DNA of 49,836 nt from Acidobacteriota bacterium (GCA_003165465.1 PLUM01000027.1:1-49836); one strand, 5' to 3'; shown: positions 24,994 through 34,291, counted from the first letter of the stretch. Numbers and translations are program-made. Notes: generated by a model not told the origin, from the sequence alone.

Positions 24994-26931
24994 ATGCGAA
25001 AATCCCAAAAAGATTCGATCGATCGCCGCAAGTTTCTGAAGGGCGCGGCGGCGGGCGCAGCAGCCCTCGCGTCGATTCCCGCGGCGGCGGGCGCTCGTCA
25101 AGCCGAGTCTCCCCGAGCGGGCACCGCGCAGCCCATGCCGAAAGAGCCGGAGACCGGAACGCCGGCCGAGCTGGAAGTTCTGACCGAGGGCCGCTCCGGA
25201 TCCGACTTCATGGTGGACGTGCTCAAGTCGCTGGGCATCGAGTATGTGGCGTCCAACCCGGGATCGAGTTTTCGCGGCCTGCACGAATCGGTGATCAATT
25301 ACGGCGGAAACAAAAATCCGGAGTTCATCACCTGCTGCCACGAAGAGTCGGCCGTGGCCATGGCCCACGGCTATTCGAAAATCGAAGGCAAGCCGATGGC
25401 GGTTTTTCTTCACAGCGATGTTGGCTTGCAGCACGGATCGATGGCCATTTACAACGCGTTTTGCGATCGCGCGCCCGTCTACCTGATTGCGGGCAACGCG
25501 CTGGAAATCAATTCGCGGCGTCCGGGAGTCGAGTGGGACCACAGCGCGCAGGACGATGCAGCCATCGTCCGCGATTGCCTGAAGTGGGACGACATGCCGA
25601 TGTCGCTCGATCACTTCGCGGAATCCGCCGCGCGCGCTTATAAAATTGCGATGACGCCGCCCATGGCACCCGTGCTGCTGGTCGCGGACGGAGAGCTGCA
25701 GGAAAGCCCGGTTCCGGACGACGCCAAACTGCGCGTCGCGAAACTGACGCACGCCATGCCGCCGCAGGGCGATTCAGGCTCGGTTGCGGAAGCGGCGCGC
25801 ATGCTGGTCGCAGCCGAAAATCCCGTCATCTTGCTGGAGCGCACCGCGCGCACGGCCGATGGATTGAAGTACGCCATCGAACTGGCCGAAACGCTGCAAG
25901 CGCCCGTCGTGGATTTGGTGGCGCGCATGAATTTCCCCTCGCAGCATCCCCTGAATCAGACGGAACGAACGCGTGCGGTGATCGGCGCGGCGGACGTGAT
26001 CCTTGGCCTCGAAGCGGTGAATTTCTGGGGCACGATCAATTCCTACCGCGATCAGGTGCACCGCACTTCCGAGCCCATCACCAAAAAAGGCGTGAAGCTC
26101 ATCAGCATTACCGCCAGCGATCTCTACATGAAAAGCAATTACCAGGATTTCCAGCGCTACACCGAAGTGGATCTGGCCATGGCGGCGGACGCCGAGACGA
26201 CGCTGCCCTCGCTGATCGAGGCCGTGAAACTTTTGCTGACGGACGACCGCAAGCGGATATTCGCGGATCGCGGAAAAAAACTTGCCGCGCAGCATGAGGA
26301 AGCCCTGCGCCGCGCCCGCGATGAAGCGGCCTACGCCTGGGACGCCAGCCCCATCACCACGGCGCGCCTGTGCGCGGAAATCTGGGGCGCGATAAAGAAT
26401 GAAGACTGGTCGCTCGCCTGCGAAGTTTCTCCCTGGGTGAACCGCTGGCCGCTGCGCCTGTGGAATTTCGACAAGTATCACCAGTACATTGGCAATTCGG
26501 GCGGATTCGGCGTGGGCTACGGCGCGCCCGCCGCGCTCGGAGCGGCGCTGGCCAACAAGAAGCATGGCCGCCTGACCGTCACCATACAGAACGACGGTGA
26601 CTTGATGTACGCGCCGGGAGTGCTGTGGACTTCGGCGCATCACCATATTCCGCTGCTCAGCGTCATGCACAACAATCGCGCGTATCATCAGGAAGTGATG
26701 CACGTGCAGCGCATGGCCGACCGGCACAGCCGCGGCATCGATCGCGCCGGAATCGGCACTACACTCACCGATCCCAACATCGACTTCGCCATCGTCGCCA
26801 AAGGCATGGGCGTGTATTCCGAAGGCCCGATTACGGACCCGAAGGATCTCGGTCCGGCAATCAAGCGCGCGATGGAAGTCGTCAAGCGCGGCGAACCGGC
26901 GCTGGTCGACGCCGTCACGCAGCCGCGCTGA
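24994..26931 (+). CDS. Tat-exported thiamine diphosphate-dependent enzyme
   Basis: A 645-residue enzyme of the benzoylformate decarboxylase/acetolactate synthase fold. The N-terminus has DRRKFLKGAAAGAAALAS, a canonical Tat signal, so it is folded with its cofactor in the cytoplasm and then exported. Domains: PYR (about 65-225, catalytic Glu in CCHEESAVAMAHGYSK), central (about 245-370), and PP (about 455-640) with NDGDLMY...SVMHNN, where the classic GDG is GDL. Decarboxylation of a 2-keto acid or carboligation is possible; the substrate is unknown. It is followed by a convergent cytochrome c gene and by other exported catabolic enzymes. Confidence 0.9.
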   Translation: MRKSQKDSIDRRKFLKGAAAGAAALASIPAAAGARQAESPRAGTAQPMPKEPETGTPAELEVLTEGRSGSDFMVDVLKSLGIEYVASNPGSSFRGLHESVINYGGNKNPEFITCCHEESAVAMAHGYSKIEGKPMAVFLHSDVGLQHGSMAIYNAFCDRAPVYLIAGNALEINSRRPGVEWDHSAQDDAAIVRDCLKWDDMPMSLDHFAESAARAYKIAMTPPMAPVLLVADGELQESPVPDDAKLRVAKLTHAMPPQGDSGSVAEAARMLVAAENPVILLERTARTADGLKYAIELAETLQAPVVDLVARMNFPSQHPLNQTERTRAVIGAADVILGLEAVNFWGTINSYRDQVHRTSEPITKKGVKLISITASDLYMKSNYQDFQRYTEVDLAMAADAETTLPSLIEAVKLLLTDDRKRIFADRGKKLAAQHEEALRRARDEAAYAWDASPITTARLCAEIWGAIKNEDWSLACEVSPWVNRWPLRLWNFDKYHQYIGNSGGFGVGYGAPAALGAALANKKHGRLTVTIQNDGDLMYAPGVLWTSAHHHIPLLSVMHNNRAYHQEVMHVQRMADRHSRGIDRAGIGTTLTDPNIDFAIVAKGMGVYSEGPITDPKDLGPAIKRAMEVVKRGEPALVDAVTQPR

Positions 26932-26961
26932 GCGTTGCAGGCCCGCGCCACTACGGATCGC

Positions 26962-27411
26962 CTACTGATTGAGCAGTGAAATATCCTTGGACGGCGCGGG
27001 TTTTGGCCTCGATTGCAAGTACGCGTACATGTCGGCGAGTTCCTGGCTGGAGATGACTTTGCTCGTGTAGGGCGGCATCTGAGCAGTGGGCTGGCGAATG
27101 TAGTTGGTGAACGCCTCGAAGGAAAGTTGTGTCGGACCGATGCGCGGCCCCGCTCCCTGCGCCGCGCCTTGGCCTTCGCGGCCATGGCATTCGTAGCAGC
27201 CGTCTTTCGTGAAAATCTTTTTGCCGGTTTCCGCGTTTCCCGAGAGTGCCGCTTCGCCCTTCTCGTTACGCTGCGCGGCAGCGGCATTTTGCGCTCGCAA
27301 GGCAGGGGCCGCAAGCAGAAGAATCGCGGCCAACGTGGGGAGAGCGACGCTCCAGATCATCCAAGGCCGCCGATGCCCAACCGCATTCTCGGAAAATAAA
27401 AATGTGTTCAC
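26962..27411 (-). CDS. Monohaem cytochrome c
   Basis: A 149-residue class I cytochrome: N-terminal hydrophobic signal/anchor (about 18-40, ending LRAQ), haem motif C72-YE-C75-H76 in DGCYECHGREGQG, and Met112 in AQMPPY. The pattern is that of small secreted cytochromes found beside periplasmic dehydrogenases. GTG start at 27411 with GGAGA upstream. Its 3' end faces the ThDP enzyme gene at 30 bp. Confidence 0.92.
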   Translation of the reverse strand: MNTFLFSENAVGHRRPWMIWSVALPTLAAILLLAAPALRAQNAAAAQRNEKGEAALSGNAETGKKIFTKDGCYECHGREGQGAAQGAGPRIGPTQLSFEAFTNYIRQPTAQMPPYTSKVISSQELADMYAYLQSRPKPAPSKDISLLNQ

Positions 27412-27554
27412 GGATTCTCCTTTTGCGCCATTGTGCCATAGGACCGTTTTCCGCCGGCAAGCAATCTAACCTGCATTTTTCACAAAATGGAATAATTTAC
27501 TTTTGAAAGTAAGTTTCTCATGGCGCCATGCGGTTTTGGGGATGAAGGGTTTGC

Positions 27555-27581
27555 GTGGCATAGGCTGAAGCCTGTGCTACT
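27555..27581. repeat. Single half of the GGCTTCAGCC repeat
   Basis: GTGGCATAGGCTGAAGCCTG followed by TGCTACT: one arm only. It lies in the 254-bp gap (27412-27665) between the divergent cytochrome and amidohydrolase genes; no other element is seen there. Confidence 0.7.
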
Positions 27582-27665
27582 TTTGCGTTGTTTGCGCGAG
27601 CGGCGGGGTGTAGATTTTCGTCCGGCGGAAGATGAGAAGATCGCAGCTCGACGGAGGGCGCACCC

Positions 27666-28802
27666 ATGCGGCATCGCAATTCCGGAAACAGAAACGCCAC
27701 GGTTGAAATTGTCCGTGAGCATGTTGGTGAAGAAGACGGCTCGCGGCCCGGAATCGATTCCGAATCCTCGCGCCGAAAAATTCTGCAATGGCTGGCGATG
27801 GCCGGAGCGGGTTCGTTCCTTCCAGGCGGCAAATTACTGGCGCGGGCTGCAATGCCCGCCGCCGCGCCCACGGGCCGAATCGACGTGCACACGCACACCG
27901 TGCCACCCTTCTACACAAAAGTGATGGAGAAAGAAATTTTAGCGACGGGGCATCCGCTTCCGTCGTGGTCGCCGGCCGCGGCGATTGAAATGATGGACAA
28001 AACCGGCGTTGCCACATCCATGCTTTCGCCGATGACGCGCGTCGTGCAGGATTCGTTTTCCGACAAGACGGAGCGCGCGCGCAAACTCGCGCGCCAAAAC
28101 AACGACTACACCCAGCAACTTGTTCGAGATTACCCCGGCCGCTTCGGACACTTTGCGGCGCTCCCGCTGCCGGACACGGAGGGCAGCTTGCGCGAAATCG
28201 AATACGCGCTCGACACGCTCAAGGCGGACGGCATCGGCCTGTGGACGAGCTACCTCGACAAGTGGCCCGGCGATCCTATTTTCGCGCCCGTGTACGAGGA
28301 GCTGAACCGCCGCAAGACCATCATTTTCTTGCACTCCGCGCCGCCCAGCTGCTGCCGCACGCTGCAGCCCGGCGTGGCCGACAGCGTCGTGGAATACGAT
28401 TTCGATATCGCGCGGGCCGTGGTCAGCTACCTGAAAAGCGATTCGTTCCGCCGCTACTCGAACATACGCTTCATCTTCCCGCATTCCGGAGGCACGCTGC
28501 CGGTGCTCGCCAACCGCGTGAGCGAAACCCTGCCCGAAAAACGTTCCGAGAAGGACTCCGCCGAAATCCTGGACGAATTGAAGCAAGTGTATTTCGACGT
28601 CGCGCACGCGGCCTACCCCGCGCCGCTCGCTGCGATCACCAAAGTGATTCCCATTTCGCAACTCCTGTTCGGCAGCGACTATCCTATATTTCCTCCTCCG
28701 GTCACCGAGGGGCCTCTTGACCATTTTGGATTCTCGAAAAGCGATCTGCAGGCAATCAATCGCGGAAATGCCGAGCGATTGTTTCCTCGGTTGAAGGCGT
28801 AA
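27666..28802 (+). CDS. Amidohydrolase 2 family protein (ACMSD/6-MSA decarboxylase-like), probably exported
   Basis: A 378-residue TIM-barrel metallo-enzyme of the amidohydrolase-related family that includes ACMSD, gamma-resorcylate and 6-methylsalicylate decarboxylases. Metal ligands: IDVHTHT (His75, His77), His in IIFLHSAPP (about 221) and FIFPHSGGTLP (about 271), and Asp in LFGSDYP (about 340). Ahead of the barrel is a long 34-residue polar leader, then SSRRKILQWLAMAGAGSFL, a Tat-like twin-Arg signal. The start has GGAGGG 7 nt upstream. It is 28 bp ahead of an exported hydrolase, with which it probably forms an operon, and follows the exported ThDP enzyme: the set looks like periplasmic breakdown of an aromatic or keto acid. 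Confidence 0.88.
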   Translation: MRHRNSGNRNATVEIVREHVGEEDGSRPGIDSESSRRKILQWLAMAGAGSFLPGGKLLARAAMPAAAPTGRIDVHTHTVPPFYTKVMEKEILATGHPLPSWSPAAAIEMMDKTGVATSMLSPMTRVVQDSFSDKTERARKLARQNNDYTQQLVRDYPGRFGHFAALPLPDTEGSLREIEYALDTLKADGIGLWTSYLDKWPGDPIFAPVYEELNRRKTIIFLHSAPPSCCRTLQPGVADSVVEYDFDIARAVVSYLKSDSFRRYSNIRFIFPHSGGTLPVLANRVSETLPEKRSEKDSAEILDELKQVYFDVAHAAYPAPLAAITKVIPISQLLFGSDYPIFPPPVTEGPLDHFGFSKSDLQAINRGNAERLFPRLKA

Positions 28803-28830
28803 GCATTTCAATACATTCATGGAGGTACTT

Positions 28831-30033
28831 ATGAATCGACGAATTGTTAGAACTCTACTGGCAACATTTTCGATGGTGGCGCTCGCCCTGCTGTCCGGCG
28901 CGCGGCTCGGCGCGCAAACCGGCACCGCAAAAAACTCGGCGATGCCGCCCGCTTCCATTCCCACGTTTTCGATGGACAACGTCGCGCGCGAAGGTTTTTT
29001 CTACGTGGGCGGAAAGTATGAGGGACCGACGGGCAAGGAAGTGATGCACGGCGCGATGTACGTCGAAGTCATGGTGCCGAAGCAGATCAAGCAAAAATAT
29101 CCCATCGTGTTTTTCCACGGAAACGGGCAGAGCGGCACGGTCTGGAAGCAAACGCCCGATGGGCGTCCGGGCTGGGCCTACTACCTGATCAACCAGGGCT
29201 ACGTCGTTTACATGGTGGACTATCCGGCGCGCGGGCGCTCACCGTACGTGCCTGACCTGGACGGCAAATTGGGCCTGCGTACGGCGCTCGATCTCGAGCA
29301 GATCTGGACCGGCCCCATGCTATCGGGCGGAGATTTCCCGCGCAAAAATCTATACACGCAGTGGCCGAGCGACTCGCCGAAAAAAGGCACGATGGGCGAT
29401 CCGGTGTTCGATAACTTCATCAAGGGCCAGTTGCAGTTCATCGCGGGCCAGGCTGAACTCGCCGTGCCCGCGGGAGTCGCTCTGCTCGATCAGATCGGCA
29501 GCCCGGTCATCCTGATCACGCATTCGCAGGGCGGCGGCATCGGCTTCAATGTCGCCGATCAGCGCCCGAATCTCGTGGCGGGCATGGTGGCGATCGAGCC
29601 CGGCGGGCCGGAGATTGGCGCCGTGGACACGGCCAAGGTGGCGTACACGGGCAAGATTGGATTTGCGTGGGGAATCACCAACATGCCCATGCACTACGAT
29701 CCGCCGGTCAACAGCCCCGACGATTTGAAAACGTACCTCGAGGAAAAATCGGAGCGCTCGGATGAAGTTCCCTGTTACATGCAGAAGGAGCCCGTGCACA
29801 AGCTGGTAAGCCTGGCGAACCTGCGCATCCTGTCGATCTCCGCCGAGGGCACGTATCACCGCGTGTTCGACTCGTGCATTCCCAAGTGGCTCAATCAGGC
29901 GGGCGTGAAGGACGAGTTTGTCCGGCTGGAAGATGTAGGTATCCACGGCAACATGCACGAAATGTTCCTCGACAAGAACAGCGACGTGGTCATCAAGTTC
30001 ATCGACGAATGGATTCGCAAAAACGTGAAATAG
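28831..30033 (+). CDS. Secreted alpha/beta hydrolase
   Basis: A 400-residue secreted hydrolase. Signal peptide to about GARLGAQ; oxyanion region VFFHGNGQSG; nucleophile elbow THSQGGGIG (Ser about 223); probable catalytic His in GIHGNMHEMF near 374, the pattern of a distinct esterase family seen in soil bacteria. It should hydrolyse an ester or lactone in the periplasm. ATG 28831 is chosen for GGAGG 5 nt upstream; the frame begins four codons earlier. It follows the amidohydrolase gene by 28 bp. Confidence 0.88.
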   Translation: MNRRIVRTLLATFSMVALALLSGARLGAQTGTAKNSAMPPASIPTFSMDNVAREGFFYVGGKYEGPTGKEVMHGAMYVEVMVPKQIKQKYPIVFFHGNGQSGTVWKQTPDGRPGWAYYLINQGYVVYMVDYPARGRSPYVPDLDGKLGLRTALDLEQIWTGPMLSGGDFPRKNLYTQWPSDSPKKGTMGDPVFDNFIKGQLQFIAGQAELAVPAGVALLDQIGSPVILITHSQGGGIGFNVADQRPNLVAGMVAIEPGGPEIGAVDTAKVAYTGKIGFAWGITNMPMHYDPPVNSPDDLKTYLEEKSERSDEVPCYMQKEPVHKLVSLANLRILSISAEGTYHRVFDSCIPKWLNQAGVKDEFVRLEDVGIHGNMHEMFLDKNSDVVIKFIDEWIRKNVK

Positions 30034-30184
30034 ATTGGGCGCCCCGCCCTTGGGCGCGAGGGCAGACAAGGACGGGCTTTTGGTTGACGTGGCTGCGGCC
30101 AAAGAACTGCGAAGCCAGTATCGGTGAGATCGCGGTGCAAGCATCCGGCATTGTGACATTCGGCGGCAATTGGTAGGATATGGC

Positions 30185-30397
30185 ATGGTCTTTCATGTGA
30201 CGCTCGACAAGGTGGAAGATGGTTGGGTAGTTGCCGAATGTCCTGCCTTGCCCGGCTGTGTGTCTCAAGGGAAGGACGAACAAGAGGCTCTCGCCAATAT
30301 CAAGGAAGCGATCGCCGCATGGCTTTGGGCGGAAGATCAGAAGGCCATGTCCAGCGACCCGCACCGAAAGCAACCTGAAATTCTTGTCTCAGTCTAG
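30185..30397 (+). CDS. hicB: HicB-like antitoxin
   Basis: A 70-residue HicB/UPF0150 protein: MVFHVTLDKVEDGWVVAECPALPGCVSQGKDEQEAL-type partial RNase H fold (in shorter pieces: GWVVAECPALPGCVSQG, EALANIKEAIAAWL). It lacks an obvious C-terminal DNA-binding domain, so autoregulation may be weak. The ATG at 30185 has TAGGAT upstream. The toxin gene starts 5 bp after its stop. Confidence 0.87.
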   Translation: MVFHVTLDKVEDGWVVAECPALPGCVSQGKDEQEALANIKEAIAAWLWAEDQKAMSSDPHRKQPEILVSV

Positions 30398-30401
30398 CCT
30401 G

Positions 30402-30623
30402 ATGGCCCGGCTTGCCAACATTTCCGGCAAGGATGCTGCGAAGGCCTTTCAGAAGGCGGGATGGCAGACCATCGGTCAAGTCGGAAGCCATCTCGTAATG
30501 TCGAAATCTGGGCTGCGCGTCAACCTTTCGATTCCACAGCACAAAGAGTTATCGGTAGGCACTCTTCGCGCCCTCATACGCCATGCCGAAATGACCGTCG
30601 AGGAATTCCTTGCTCTTCTTTAA
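30402..30623 (+). CDS. hicA: HicA-like mRNA interferase toxin
   Basis: A 73-residue HicA protein with the dsRBD-like fold: ISGKDAAKAFQKAGW, the catalytic His30 in GSHLVM, then HKELSVGTLRALIRHA and an EEFLALL end. HicA cleaves mRNA and is neutralised by HicB. The order antitoxin-toxin is the reverse of the classical hicAB. ATG 30402 chosen because the family begins at MARLANISG; the frame is open further upstream within hicB. Confidence 0.88.
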   Translation: MARLANISGKDAAKAFQKAGWQTIGQVGSHLVMSKSGLRVNLSIPQHKELSVGTLRALIRHAEMTVEEFLALL

Positions 30624-30757
30624 AGTAGTTCGGCGATTCGAGCCGCCTTGAGAAAAGCGGTCACCGTTGCGCGCGTCCATCTACCGGCGCGCCACTTTTT
30701 TGCGCTTTGCATTCGGTGAATTGCGGTTTTATACTTCTCGGCGCTTCACATTGTTCG

Positions 30758-30779
30758 GCAGGGGCGGCAGCGCCCCTGC
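30758..30779 (+). terminator. Hairpin GCAGGGGCG/CGCCCCTGC, terminator-like
   Basis: A 9-bp perfect stem with GCAG loop followed by TTTCTTAATC. It is 135 bp past hicA and 47 bp before the DinB gene, so it either ends the hicBA transcript or is a 5' leader structure of the DinB gene. Confidence 0.65.
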
Positions 30780-30825
30780 TTTCTTAATCGCTTTATTACG
30801 CCAGGATCGAAATAGGGAGGCTCCA

Positions 30826-31326
30826 ATGGCTCTGACTGTCGAACATGCAAAGGTACTTGCCCAATCCACTCTCGCCGACTATGAGCATGAGCGCGCCGCC
30901 ACCAAACGCGTGATCACCGCCGTTCCCGCCTCCGGGAATGACTACGCGCCGGATGCCCGGAGCATGAAGGCTCTCGATCTCGCCTGGCATGTGGCCATCA
31001 CCGAACTGTTTTTTCTGAACGCCGTTTGCACTGGCCAATTCAGTCGCGGAGAAAACAAGCGACCGGACGATATTCGCAACGCGCAGGATGTATTGGCATG
31101 GTACGAGAAAAACACTTTGCCTGCCCTGGAACGCGCCAAAGGCCTTTCCGGCGAGCAACTGGCCAAGGTGGTCGACTTCTTCGGGCAGATACAGTTGCCC
31201 GCCGTGTCGTTCCTGAGCCTCATGGTCCGGCACGGCGTTCATCACCGGGGCCAGCTCTCAGCCTACCTGCGTCCCATGGGCGCCAAAGTGCCCAGCATCT
31301 ACGGCCCCAGCGGTGACAGCAAGTAA
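30826..31326 (+). CDS. DinB family metal-binding protein
   Basis: A 166-residue four-helix bundle of the DinB/YfiT family. Metal-binding His triad: His55 (DLAWHVAI), His136 and His140 (MVRHGVHHRGQ). Such proteins include thiol-dependent transferases (bacillithiol/mycothiol type) and proteins of unknown use. AGGGAGG 5 nt before the ATG decides the start. The frame extends back to 30667 but without a site. Confidence 0.9.
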   Translation: MALTVEHAKVLAQSTLADYEHERAATKRVITAVPASGNDYAPDARSMKALDLAWHVAITELFFLNAVCTGQFSRGENKRPDDIRNAQDVLAWYEKNTLPALERAKGLSGEQLAKVVDFFGQIQLPAVSFLSLMVRHGVHHRGQLSAYLRPMGAKVPSIYGPSGDSK

Positions 31327-31358
31327 ACCCGCTAGACCCGCGCACCGCGAAGTTTCGC

Positions 31359-32156
31359 TTACTTCGCGGCCGCCGGCTCCAGGCCGCTCTTCCGGATGGC
31401 AGCGTACCCGGCTGGCGACGCGAGCCACTGAATGAGCGCTCTCGCCGCTTCCGGATGTTTTGATATAGCCGGAATGCCCGCGGCAAACACCGTAATTCTC
31501 TGCGCTCCGGGCGGCAACGGTCCCACGATGTCAATGCCCTTCACGGGACGCAGCTCGCTGATCTGCTGAAAACCGATCTCAAACTCTCCCGTCGCGACGA
31601 CTCCGCCTACGGGGTCGGCTTCGATTTTCTTGCTCTTGCCTTTGATCTGGTCGGCAATCCCGAGTTTCGGAAACAATTCCGTGGAGAGATAGACGCCGCT
31701 GGCGCTATCCGAATAGGCAATCGACTTCGCCGCGAGCAGCGTGCGTTTCAGCGCGTCCACGGTGCTGATATCGGGCTGGGGCGCGCCCGCCTTGACGGCC
31801 ATGCCGATGTACGACTTAACCAGGTCCACGCGGCTGCCCGCTCGCACCTTGCCCTGCTGGATCAACTCGTCCAGCGCCGGCCCCGCCATGATCACGACGT
31901 CGATCTCTTCTCCGCGATCGAGGCGTATGGGAATGGCGTTGTGCGTCGTTCCCATCGAGGGGCCGAACTCGGTCGACAGTTTATTGTGCGTGGCGGCTTC
32001 GTACTGGGGAACCAATTCCAGATAGGCGGCCGTGAAGCCGCCGGATGTCACGACTTTGATCTCGTCCGCGCGCGCCGCGCCGGCGACTCCAAGAAGCGCG
32101 CAGATCAAAAGCAGGGCCATCAGCCTCGCAAATTTCGCCCGGCAAATCGTCTTCAT
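31359..32156 (-). CDS. Periplasmic molybdate-type substrate-binding protein (ModA-like)
   Basis: A 265-residue periplasmic protein: signal peptide to ARA (about residue 29), then IKVVTSGGFTAAYLELVPQYEA and a two-lobed PBP_like_2/ModA fold with SDSASGVYLSTELFPKLGI and GEFEIGFQQISELRPVKG. It would bind an oxyanion or small acid. There is no permease or ATPase next to it, so it may be an orphan or serve another transporter or a signal role. ATG 32156 with AAGGA upstream is chosen over a much longer frame to 32573 that would include a repeat. Confidence 0.88.
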   Translation of the reverse strand: MKTICRAKFARLMALLLICALLGVAGAARADEIKVVTSGGFTAAYLELVPQYEAATHNKLSTEFGPSMGTTHNAIPIRLDRGEEIDVVIMAGPALDELIQQGKVRAGSRVDLVKSYIGMAVKAGAPQPDISTVDALKRTLLAAKSIAYSDSASGVYLSTELFPKLGIADQIKGKSKKIEADPVGGVVATGEFEIGFQQISELRPVKGIDIVGPLPPGAQRITVFAAGIPAISKHPEAARALIQWLASPAGYAAIRKSGLEPAAAK

Positions 32157-32324
32157 AAAATTCCTTCCCCGCGCGCGTCCCGCGCGGATCAAATAAGCGC
32201 CACGATCATAAGACATTTCGACTTCTCGTGAAATCGGCAAATCCCGGATGCTGCTCCTGATCCGTATTTCGCATGTAGCACAGGCTCTGAAGCGCCTGTG
32301 GGGCAACTCAACTCCGGAAGATCT

Positions 32325-32446
32325 GGGTGCCCCATCCTTCGCGTCTTTTGCGAAGGGTGGGTCCGTGACGGAGGATCCACATAGGGAGCGGGAAGTAGGG
32401 AGCAAGACCCCCACCCTTCGCAAAAGGCGCGAAGGATGGGACACCC
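32325..32446. repeat. Large imperfect inverted repeat with CACCCTTCGC arms
   Basis: Arms of about 38-41 nt (32325-32362 and 32406-32446; cores CCATCCTTCGCG and CGCGAAGGATGG, GCGAAGGGTGGG and CCCACCCTTCGC) enclose 43 nt. It occupies the 471-bp gap between the ModA-like gene and the MBL gene (32157-32627), next to a partial GGCTTCAGCC-type copy at about 32275-32301. No gene is visible in the gap. Confidence 0.75.
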
Positions 32447-32627
32447 AAGGAAAAAAACAAACCCACGGAAACGCATCCCTGGCGCGATTGGCCGTCCGGC
32501 GATAGAAACTTATCGCAGAGTCATTGCGTTCCGAAGCCGTCGGATGTATGTTTGCCCACAGCTCGGAAGTCAAAATAGAAATTCTCGTTCAACGACACAA
32601 TCACAATCGAACCATGGAGGAATTCCA

Positions 32628-34178
32628 ATGAAATACGCTTTGTGGGTAGCCGCGTTTCTGCTGGCGATGTTTCAATTGCAGCCGGCCCTGGCTCAGGGAA
32701 ATGCGGAAAATCTCGTCAAGCAGGCCGTTGCCGCGGAAGGCGGCGCCGATGCGCTGCGCGGCTTGCAGGGCCTGGCGATCAAGGGCGACGCCAAATTCTG
32801 GGAGCCCGGCCAATCCTTCGCGCCCGACGGCGAGCCGCGCTTTCTCGGCAACGCGACGTTTGCAATCACCTGGGATCTGGCCAATGGCAGCGCCCGCATT
32901 GACTGGGTGCGCGACCAGAAATATCCGGACCCGATCATTCTGAAGTATGTGGAGACCCTCACGCCCACACTCGGCTACGTCACGGACGAGAAGGGCAGCC
33001 AGCCCATGTCCGGCATCCGTGAGGCCGCGCAGTTGCGCGAACTCGAGCGCACCTCACCGGGGCTCCTGGTGAAAGCCCTGAACGATTCGAAAAATGTGAC
33101 CGATGCGGGATCGCAGAAGCTCGGCGCGCGATCGCTTCCGGCCGTTTCCTTTGCCGATGGCGGGACGACGTTCATCGTCCTTTTCGACCCTAAAACGCAT
33201 CTGCCCGCCGCCATCCGCACGCGCGATGACGACAACATTCATGGCGATTCAAACTACGATCTCGTGCTCGGCGGCTGGAAGGCCGTCAAGGGCGCGCAAA
33301 TCGCGGAGTCGCTCTCGTATCGAATCGGCGATGTCGAAGTCGCGAAACTCGACTACAGCGACGTTTCCGCCAATCCAGCCATCGCGGCCGATACGTTTGC
33401 CGTGCCGGACGCGGTGAAAGCGGCGGCGAAGCCCGTGGCGACCAGCAACGTGCCATATCAATGGGTCCTGCGGCGGCTTTTCCTGACGCGCTTTACCGAC
33501 ACCGACAACGTATTTTTCCCCAACGGCGGTGGCCTCAAGCTGGTGGAACTCGCGCCCAACATTCAACACGCGCAAACCGGAACGGCCAATAATCTGATCA
33601 TCGAGATGAAGGATTACCTCGTGGTCTTCGACGCTCCGTATGGCGAATTGCAATCGCACGCGGCCATCGCCGCGGCGAAGGCGAAATATCCCGGCAAGCC
33701 CATCAAATATCTCATCCTGACGCATCAGCACATGGACCACACCGGCGGCATGAGAACCTACGTGGCTGAAGGCGCAACGGTGATCGTGCCGGCTCCGGAC
33801 AAAGCGTATTTTGAGAAGGATGTCAAAGCGCCCCACACGGTCGTGCCCGATGATCTGCAGAAGAAGCCGCGCACTCCGGAAATCATCGAGGTCAAGGACC
33901 AGATGACGATCAAGGACGACACAACGGAGATTCGCCTCTACTTCATTACCAACCCGCACGTCGTGGGCATGCTCATCGCCAACGTGATCGCCCCGAACAC
34001 AAACATCGTGTACGTCACCGATCTAATTTCTCCACGCGGCCCGATTGAGCGCACCGAAGGCACGGCCGCCGTCGGCACGTTCCTGCGGAAAAACAACATC
34101 ACCGGCGCGCTGATCGTCGGCGGCCACGGCACAACGGTCAAGCAAGCCGACATGACCGAGCAACTAGCCGCGAAGTAG
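32628..34178 (+). CDS. Secreted metallo-beta-lactamase-fold hydrolase
   Basis: A 516-residue secreted protein: signal peptide (LAMFQLQPALAQG), an N-terminal ~280-residue region with LolA/outer-membrane-lipoprotein-carrier-like beta strands, then an MBL domain with LTHQHMDHTGG (H-x-H-x-D-H, about 365-370). The later ligands appear less typical (NPHVVGML, then HGTT at the C-terminus), so hydrolase, lactonase or redox-relay function (SoxH-like) are all possible. GGAGG 7 nt before ATG 32628 decides the start; the frame extends back to 32436. Confidence 0.85.
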   Translation: MKYALWVAAFLLAMFQLQPALAQGNAENLVKQAVAAEGGADALRGLQGLAIKGDAKFWEPGQSFAPDGEPRFLGNATFAITWDLANGSARIDWVRDQKYPDPIILKYVETLTPTLGYVTDEKGSQPMSGIREAAQLRELERTSPGLLVKALNDSKNVTDAGSQKLGARSLPAVSFADGGTTFIVLFDPKTHLPAAIRTRDDDNIHGDSNYDLVLGGWKAVKGAQIAESLSYRIGDVEVAKLDYSDVSANPAIAADTFAVPDAVKAAAKPVATSNVPYQWVLRRLFLTRFTDTDNVFFPNGGGLKLVELAPNIQHAQTGTANNLIIEMKDYLVVFDAPYGELQSHAAIAAAKAKYPGKPIKYLILTHQHMDHTGGMRTYVAEGATVIVPAPDKAYFEKDVKAPHTVVPDDLQKKPRTPEIIEVKDQMTIKDDTTEIRLYFITNPHVVGMLIANVIAPNTNIVYVTDLISPRGPIERTEGTAAVGTFLRKNNITGALIVGGHGTTVKQADMTEQLAAK

Positions 34179-34182
34179 CGCA

Positions 34183-34240
34183 AGTAGCGCGGGCTTCAGC
34201 CTGCGGGGTTTCGCCCATGCAAGGACGATCACCCGCAGGC
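34183..34240. repeat. Shortened GGCTTCAGCC repeat pair
   Basis: Left arm AGTAGCGCGGGCTTCAGCCT... matches 19591 almost exactly; the right arm is cut after ACCCGCAGGC, where A/T-richer sequence starts. This looks like a repeat broken by an insertion or deletion at about 34240. Confidence 0.7.
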
Positions 34241-34291
34241 GCGTGGCCCACGTTTTGAGATGTTGTTGATCTTTCGGGCGACCAATCCGTC

